A stretch of DNA of 64,000 nucleotides from Phascolarctobacterium_A sp902463975. GTDB taxonomy: Bacteria; Bacillota; Negativicutes; Acidaminococcales; Acidaminococcaceae. Position 1 is the stretch's first letter. Every line of letters starts with the position of its first letter. The notes under the pieces are model-generated. The model saw only the letters and a list, made by a program, of their open reading frames with translations. It had not been told where the DNA came from and did no database searches. The stretch covers positions 12,816 through 76,815 of the forward strand of contig NZ_CABQHJ010000007.1 of assembly GCF_902463975.1 (NCBI RefSeq), read 5' to 3'. The position numbers and the translations under genes were made by a program. This document shows positions 60,684-64,000 of the stretch, one piece after another.

Positions 60684-62288
60684 ATGAAGCTGAAAATTAA
60701 CAATTTGCGTATCAGCTTGCGTCAGGAGCAGACGCTGGAGCAGGCGGTGTGCCGCAAATGCGGCATTCCGCGCGATGCTTTGGGCAGTGTGCAGATAGTA
60801 CGCAAGGCAGTGGATGCGCGCAAGAAAAATGATATCTGCCTCAATTACCATGTGCTGGCAGAGGTTGAAACAGGCGGCAGACAGGCGAAGCGCCTGCTGG
60901 CGGACCGCGACATCACGCAATATCAGGAGCAGCAGCAGCCGACGCTGGAGCTGGGAACCCTGCCGCTGAGCGCACCGCCAGTGGTTATCGGTGCCGGTCC
61001 TGCGGGACTTTTGGCAGCACTGCAGCTGGCAGAGCATGGCTATAAGCCGCTGCTTTTGGAGCGCGGCAAGCCGGTGGAGCAGCGTGTGCAGGATGTGCAG
61101 CATTTTTGGCAGATGGGAGAATTTAACCCCGCGTCCAACGTACAGTTTGGCGAGGGCGGTGCAGGTACTTTTTCGGACGGCAAGCTGACCACGCGTGTAA
61201 ACGATCCTATGATGGCCGAAATCCTGCAGCTTTTTGTAGCTGCAGGCGCGCCGGAAAATATTTTGTACGAGCATAAGCCGCACGTTGGTACAGATAAGCT
61301 GCGTGCGATGGTGCAGGGGCTCAGCCGCCGCATTGCGGAGCTGGGCGGCAGCGTGCGTTATGATGCGCATGTGGTTGATCTGGATATCAAAAATAATGCT
61401 GTGCAGGGGATAATCCTCGACGGCGGTGAAAGATTGGCGGCAGGAGCCGTGGTACTGGCCTGCGGTCACAGCGCGCGCGATACCTACGCTATGCTGGCAC
61501 GCAGGGGCGTTGGCATTGTGGCGAAGCCCTTTGCCATCGGTGTGCGCATCGAGCATCCGCAGGAGCTGATTGACAGGGCGCAGTACGGCAGCTTTGCGGG
61601 ACATCATCTGCTGGGCGCGGCGGATTACGCACTTGTTTACCACACGCAGGATAAAACGCGCACAGCCTATTCGTTCTGCATGTGCCCGGGCGGTCAGGTG
61701 GTTGCCGCCGCTTCGGAGGCCGGTGGCGTGGTTGTCAACGGCATGAGCATGTTTAAGCGTGACAGCGGCATTGCTAACAGTGCGCTGGTAGTGAATGTGG
61801 ACAGCCGGGATTTTGGCGAGGGTGCGCTGGCAGGCGTAGAATTCCAGCGCCGCTATGAGCAGCTTGCTTATGCGGCGGCAGGCAGCAGCTATTATGCGCC
61901 TGCGCAAAATCTGGACAGCTTTTTGAAGCGCAGCACTCCGTCCTTGGAATGTTTGGTACAGCCAAGCTATCGTCCGGGATTGACGGCCTGCAGCTTAGAC
62001 AAGGTGCTGCCTGCCTACGTTACGGATACGCTGCGCGAGGGCATTACGAGCTTCGGCCGCAAGCTGGCGGGTTACGCCGACGGCGGCGCGCTGCTGACGG
62101 GTGTGGAAACACGCACCTCGGCACCGGTTCGCATAGAGCGCGACAGGCAGAGCTATGTATCGCTGACGCATGATCTGCTTTATCCCTGCGGCGAAGGCGC
62201 AGGCTATGCCGGCGGTATTATGAGCGCCGCGCTTGACGGCTATCATGTGGCGCGTGCGATTATGGAAAGATTTGCGCCGGTGAAGTAA
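60684..62288 (+). CDS. FAD-dependent oxidoreductase of COG2509 type
   Basis: 534 residues. A small N-terminal domain (KINNLRISLRQEQTLEQAV, about 1-85) precedes a dinucleotide-binding FAD domain: GAGPAGLLAALQLAEHG (about 103-119), then FGEGGAGTFSDGKLTTR and ACGHSARDTYAMLARRGV. The C-terminal GEGAGYAGGIMSAALDG is the second FAD-contact motif. This uncharacterised dehydrogenase family is widespread in Firmicutes. It sits 6 bases after cdaR, inside the cdaA-cdaR-glmM run. Confidence 0.88.
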   Translation: MKLKINNLRISLRQEQTLEQAVCRKCGIPRDALGSVQIVRKAVDARKKNDICLNYHVLAEVETGGRQAKRLLADRDITQYQEQQQPTLELGTLPLSAPPVVIGAGPAGLLAALQLAEHGYKPLLLERGKPVEQRVQDVQHFWQMGEFNPASNVQFGEGGAGTFSDGKLTTRVNDPMMAEILQLFVAAGAPENILYEHKPHVGTDKLRAMVQGLSRRIAELGGSVRYDAHVVDLDIKNNAVQGIILDGGERLAAGAVVLACGHSARDTYAMLARRGVGIVAKPFAIGVRIEHPQELIDRAQYGSFAGHHLLGAADYALVYHTQDKTRTAYSFCMCPGGQVVAAASEAGGVVVNGMSMFKRDSGIANSALVVNVDSRDFGEGALAGVEFQRRYEQLAYAAAGSSYYAPAQNLDSFLKRSTPSLECLVQPSYRPGLTACSLDKVLPAYVTDTLREGITSFGRKLAGYADGGALLTGVETRTSAPVRIERDRQSYVSLTHDLLYPCGEGAGYAGGIMSAALDGYHVARAIMERFAPVK

Positions 62289-62317
62289 TTTAGGTTGGAG
62301 AGTAATACAGAGCATTA

Positions 62318-62457
62318 GGCTCCCCTTGGGGGGAGCTGGCGCCCGTAGGGCGACTGAGAGGGGATTTTGCAGCATTTACTTTTACGTATAGCGTTATGTT
62401 ATGTGTTACCCCTCTCCGTCATCGCCATGCGATGACACCTCTCCCCAAGGAGAGGCT
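62318..62457. repeat. MITE-like paired-module repeat M4 before glmM
   Basis: Modules GGCTCCCCTTGGGG ... GAGAGGGG and CCCCTCTCCGTC ... GGAGAGGCTC lie in inverted orientation, with inner hairpins GCGCCC-gta-GGGCG and CATCGC-cat-GCGATG. It has the same plan as M1, without the segment of about 43 bp of M2/M3. The 3' end is 76 bases before glmM. Confidence 0.75.
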
Positions 62458-62533
62458 CTTAATTTGATTTTTTAGCTCAACAATTTTCAACTCACATATA
62501 AACGCATTAACATTAGGGAGGTTATTACAAAAA

Positions 62534-63874
62534 ATGGCAAGATTATTTGGTACTGATGGTGTTCGCGGTGTGGCGAACGTAGAGCTTACTCCGGAGCTGG
62601 CCTTTAAGCTGGGCTATGCTGCCGCAAAATACTTTGGCCGCGAGGTTTCTTGCCCGAAAATTATTATCGGCAGAGATACACGCCGCAGCGGACAAATGCT
62701 GGAAAGCGCTTTGGCAGCAGGTATCTGCAGCGCTGGCGGCAATGCACATCTTCTGGGCGTTATGCCTACTCCGGCAGTTTCCTTTCTGACCAGTGAGGTT
62801 AAGGCTAACGCCGGTGTAGTAATTTCTGCTTCTCACAATCCGTTTGAAGACAACGGCATCAAATTCTTCTCTCAGACAGGTTACAAGCTGCCTGACGCAG
62901 TAGAGGACGAAATTGCAGCTATCGTTGCTGCACCGATTGATTACACTCAGGCAGTAAGCGGCAGCAGCGTCGGCCAGATTATTCATGAAAAGGATTTGTC
63001 CGCACTGTATATTAAGCACATTCTGAGCACTGCTTATGCTAAGCTGAACGGTCTGAAGATTGTTATGGACTGCTCCAACGGTGCCAACAGCGAAATCGCA
63101 CCGGTTATCCTGCGCAGTCTCGGTGCTGAGGTTGTGGCAATTTTCAACGAGCCTAACGGCATCAACATCAACAACGGCTGCGGCTCCACTCATCTGGAGG
63201 CTTTGCAGAAGAAGGTTGTCGAGGTTGGCGCTCATGTAGGTATCGCCAATGACGGTGATGCTGACCGTTGCCTGGTAGTTGACGAAAACGGCGAGGCTAT
63301 GGACGGCGACCAGATTATGCTGATTTGCGCGCTGGAGCTGATGAAGCGCAACAAGCTGCATGATAATATGCTGGTAACCACTGTTATGAGTAACGTTGGC
63401 CTGCATCAGGCTATGAAGGCTCATGGCGGCAAAACCGTCAAAACCGCTGTAGGTGACCGCTATGTACTGGAAGAAATGCTCAAGCACAATTATTCTATCG
63501 GCGGCGAGCAATCCGGTCATATCATTTTCTCCGAATTCGCTAAAACCGGCGACGGCATCCTGACTGCTGTACAGCTGTTGTGCGCAATGGTTCGCAACAA
63601 CAAGCCTTTGTCTGAGATGGGCACCGTAATGACTAAATTCCCGCAGATTCTGCTGAACGTACGCGTGAAGAATAAAAACGGCTGGGAAGAAAAGGCTGCT
63701 ATTCAGGAAGTAATCAAAAAATATCAGGAGGAGCTGGGCGAAAACGGCCAGATTCTGGTACGTGCTTCCGGCACTGAGCCTTTAATCCGTATTATGGCCG
63801 AAGGACCGAAGCAGGAGCGTCTGGAGCAGATAGCAAACGCTATTGCCGACGTTGTAACTAAGGAGCTGGCATAA
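62534..63874 (+). CDS. glmM: Phosphoglucosamine mutase
   Basis: 446 residues. It converts glucosamine-6-phosphate to glucosamine-1-phosphate for UDP-GlcNAc. Phospho-acceptor S100 lies in ISASHNPFEDNG, the metal loop is DGDADR, and the phosphate-binding C-terminal loop is RASGTEPLIRIM. SD GGGAGG. It completes the cdaA-cdaR-glmM cluster and acts right after GlmS (25477). A terminator follows, and then what appears to be a group II intron. Confidence 0.97.
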   Translation: MARLFGTDGVRGVANVELTPELAFKLGYAAAKYFGREVSCPKIIIGRDTRRSGQMLESALAAGICSAGGNAHLLGVMPTPAVSFLTSEVKANAGVVISASHNPFEDNGIKFFSQTGYKLPDAVEDEIAAIVAAPIDYTQAVSGSSVGQIIHEKDLSALYIKHILSTAYAKLNGLKIVMDCSNGANSEIAPVILRSLGAEVVAIFNEPNGININNGCGSTHLEALQKKVVEVGAHVGIANDGDADRCLVVDENGEAMDGDQIMLICALELMKRNKLHDNMLVTTVMSNVGLHQAMKAHGGKTVKTAVGDRYVLEEMLKHNYSIGGEQSGHIIFSEFAKTGDGILTAVQLLCAMVRNNKPLSEMGTVMTKFPQILLNVRVKNKNGWEEKAAIQEVIKKYQEELGENGQILVRASGTEPLIRIMAEGPKQERLEQIANAIADVVTKELA

Positions 63875-63900
63875 GCAGGCTTCCTTGCTGAATGAAGATT

Positions 63901-63945
63901 AAAAGCAGACCATTACATCAGTTTCAGATGCAATGGTCTGCTTTT
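63901..63945 (+). terminator. Rho-independent terminator of glmM
   Basis: AAAAGCAGACCATT pairs with AATGGTCTGCTTTT, with inner CATC/GATG. The T-run is followed after three bases by the putative intron 5' end. Confidence 0.9.
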
Positions 63946-63948
63946 GTA

Positions 63949-64000
63949 GTGCGCCCAGCATGGGCGATAACTAGGTGGTGAAAGTCCACTACGCGCTCGG
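63949..64000 (+). mobile_element. 5' end of a putative group II intron (continues past the window)
   Basis: GTGCG matches the GUGYG 5' end of group II introns. It is followed by GCGCCCAGCATGGGCG (a small hairpin) and GGTGGTGAAAGTCCACTACG, both typical of domain I of bacterial group II introns. The position, three bases after a Rho-independent terminator, is the usual insertion site of class C introns. The maturase and 3' end would be outside the window. Confidence 0.7.

Overview
The window reads as a chromosomal segment of a diderm Firmicute. The best guess is class Negativicutes, family Acidaminococcaceae (Phascolarctobacterium-like), but this is inferred from gene content without a database search. 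Firmicute traits include the lspA-rluD-pyrR, prmA-rsmE-mtaB-rpsU-yqeY, nfeD-floA and cdaA-cdaR-glmM gene orders, YqeY, and vegetative promoters close to TTGACA/TATAAT. Diderm traits include a YadA-like trimeric autotransporter with a beta-barrel anchor. Nearly all genes lie on the + strand. I saw no rRNA or tRNA genes, prophage or CRISPR array.

Layout. 1-1.6 kb: the end of a nitrilase and a membrane-anchored DUF2939-like protein. 1.8-12.2 kb: a tRNA-modification and mismatch-repair operon (miaB, mutS, mutL, an RsmJ-like methyltransferase, miaA), then hfq, a Xer recombinase and a polysaccharide deacetylase. 12.2-12.7 kb: two non-coding repeat elements. 12.7-18.8 kb: aminotransferase, SRPBCC protein, htpX, ndk, cobalamin adenosyltransferase, a YczE-like membrane protein and an alanine/sodium symporter. 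18.9-24.3 kb: lspA, rluD, pyrR, a LUD protein, deoB, udp and a secreted protein. 24.4-30.1 kb: galE and glmS, then ilvA and an AgrC-like kinase on the minus strand. 30.2-35 kb: prmA, repeats, rsmE, mtaB, HIT, rpsU, yqeY.

35-49.2 kb is an accessory island. It holds a type I restriction-modification system (hsdR, hsdM, hsdS), two near-identical copies of a small type I toxin-antitoxin-like locus, a LytTR response regulator and a 1,719-residue trimeric autotransporter. The island sits exactly where Bacillus-type genomes have yqeY next to nfeD-floA, and that synteny resumes at 49.4 kb. One toxin-antitoxin copy and a repeat element split hsdM from hsdS. A tandem direct repeat just upstream of the adhesin promoter is a good candidate target of the adjacent LytTR regulator.

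49.4-64 kb returns to core genes: nfeD, floA, a two-domain PPK2 kinase, a radical-SAM protein, a secreted SH3 protein, rpsT, a MerR regulator with a textbook 19-bp-spacer promoter, lepA, and cdaA-cdaR-(FAD protein)-glmM, which links c-di-AMP synthesis to amino-sugar supply. The window ends in what looks like the 5' end of a group II intron placed just after the glmM terminator.

Two families of dispersed non-coding repeats run through the window. One is a long imperfect palindrome of about 220-260 bp (two copies). The other is built of modules of about 45 bp (four paired copies plus solo modules).
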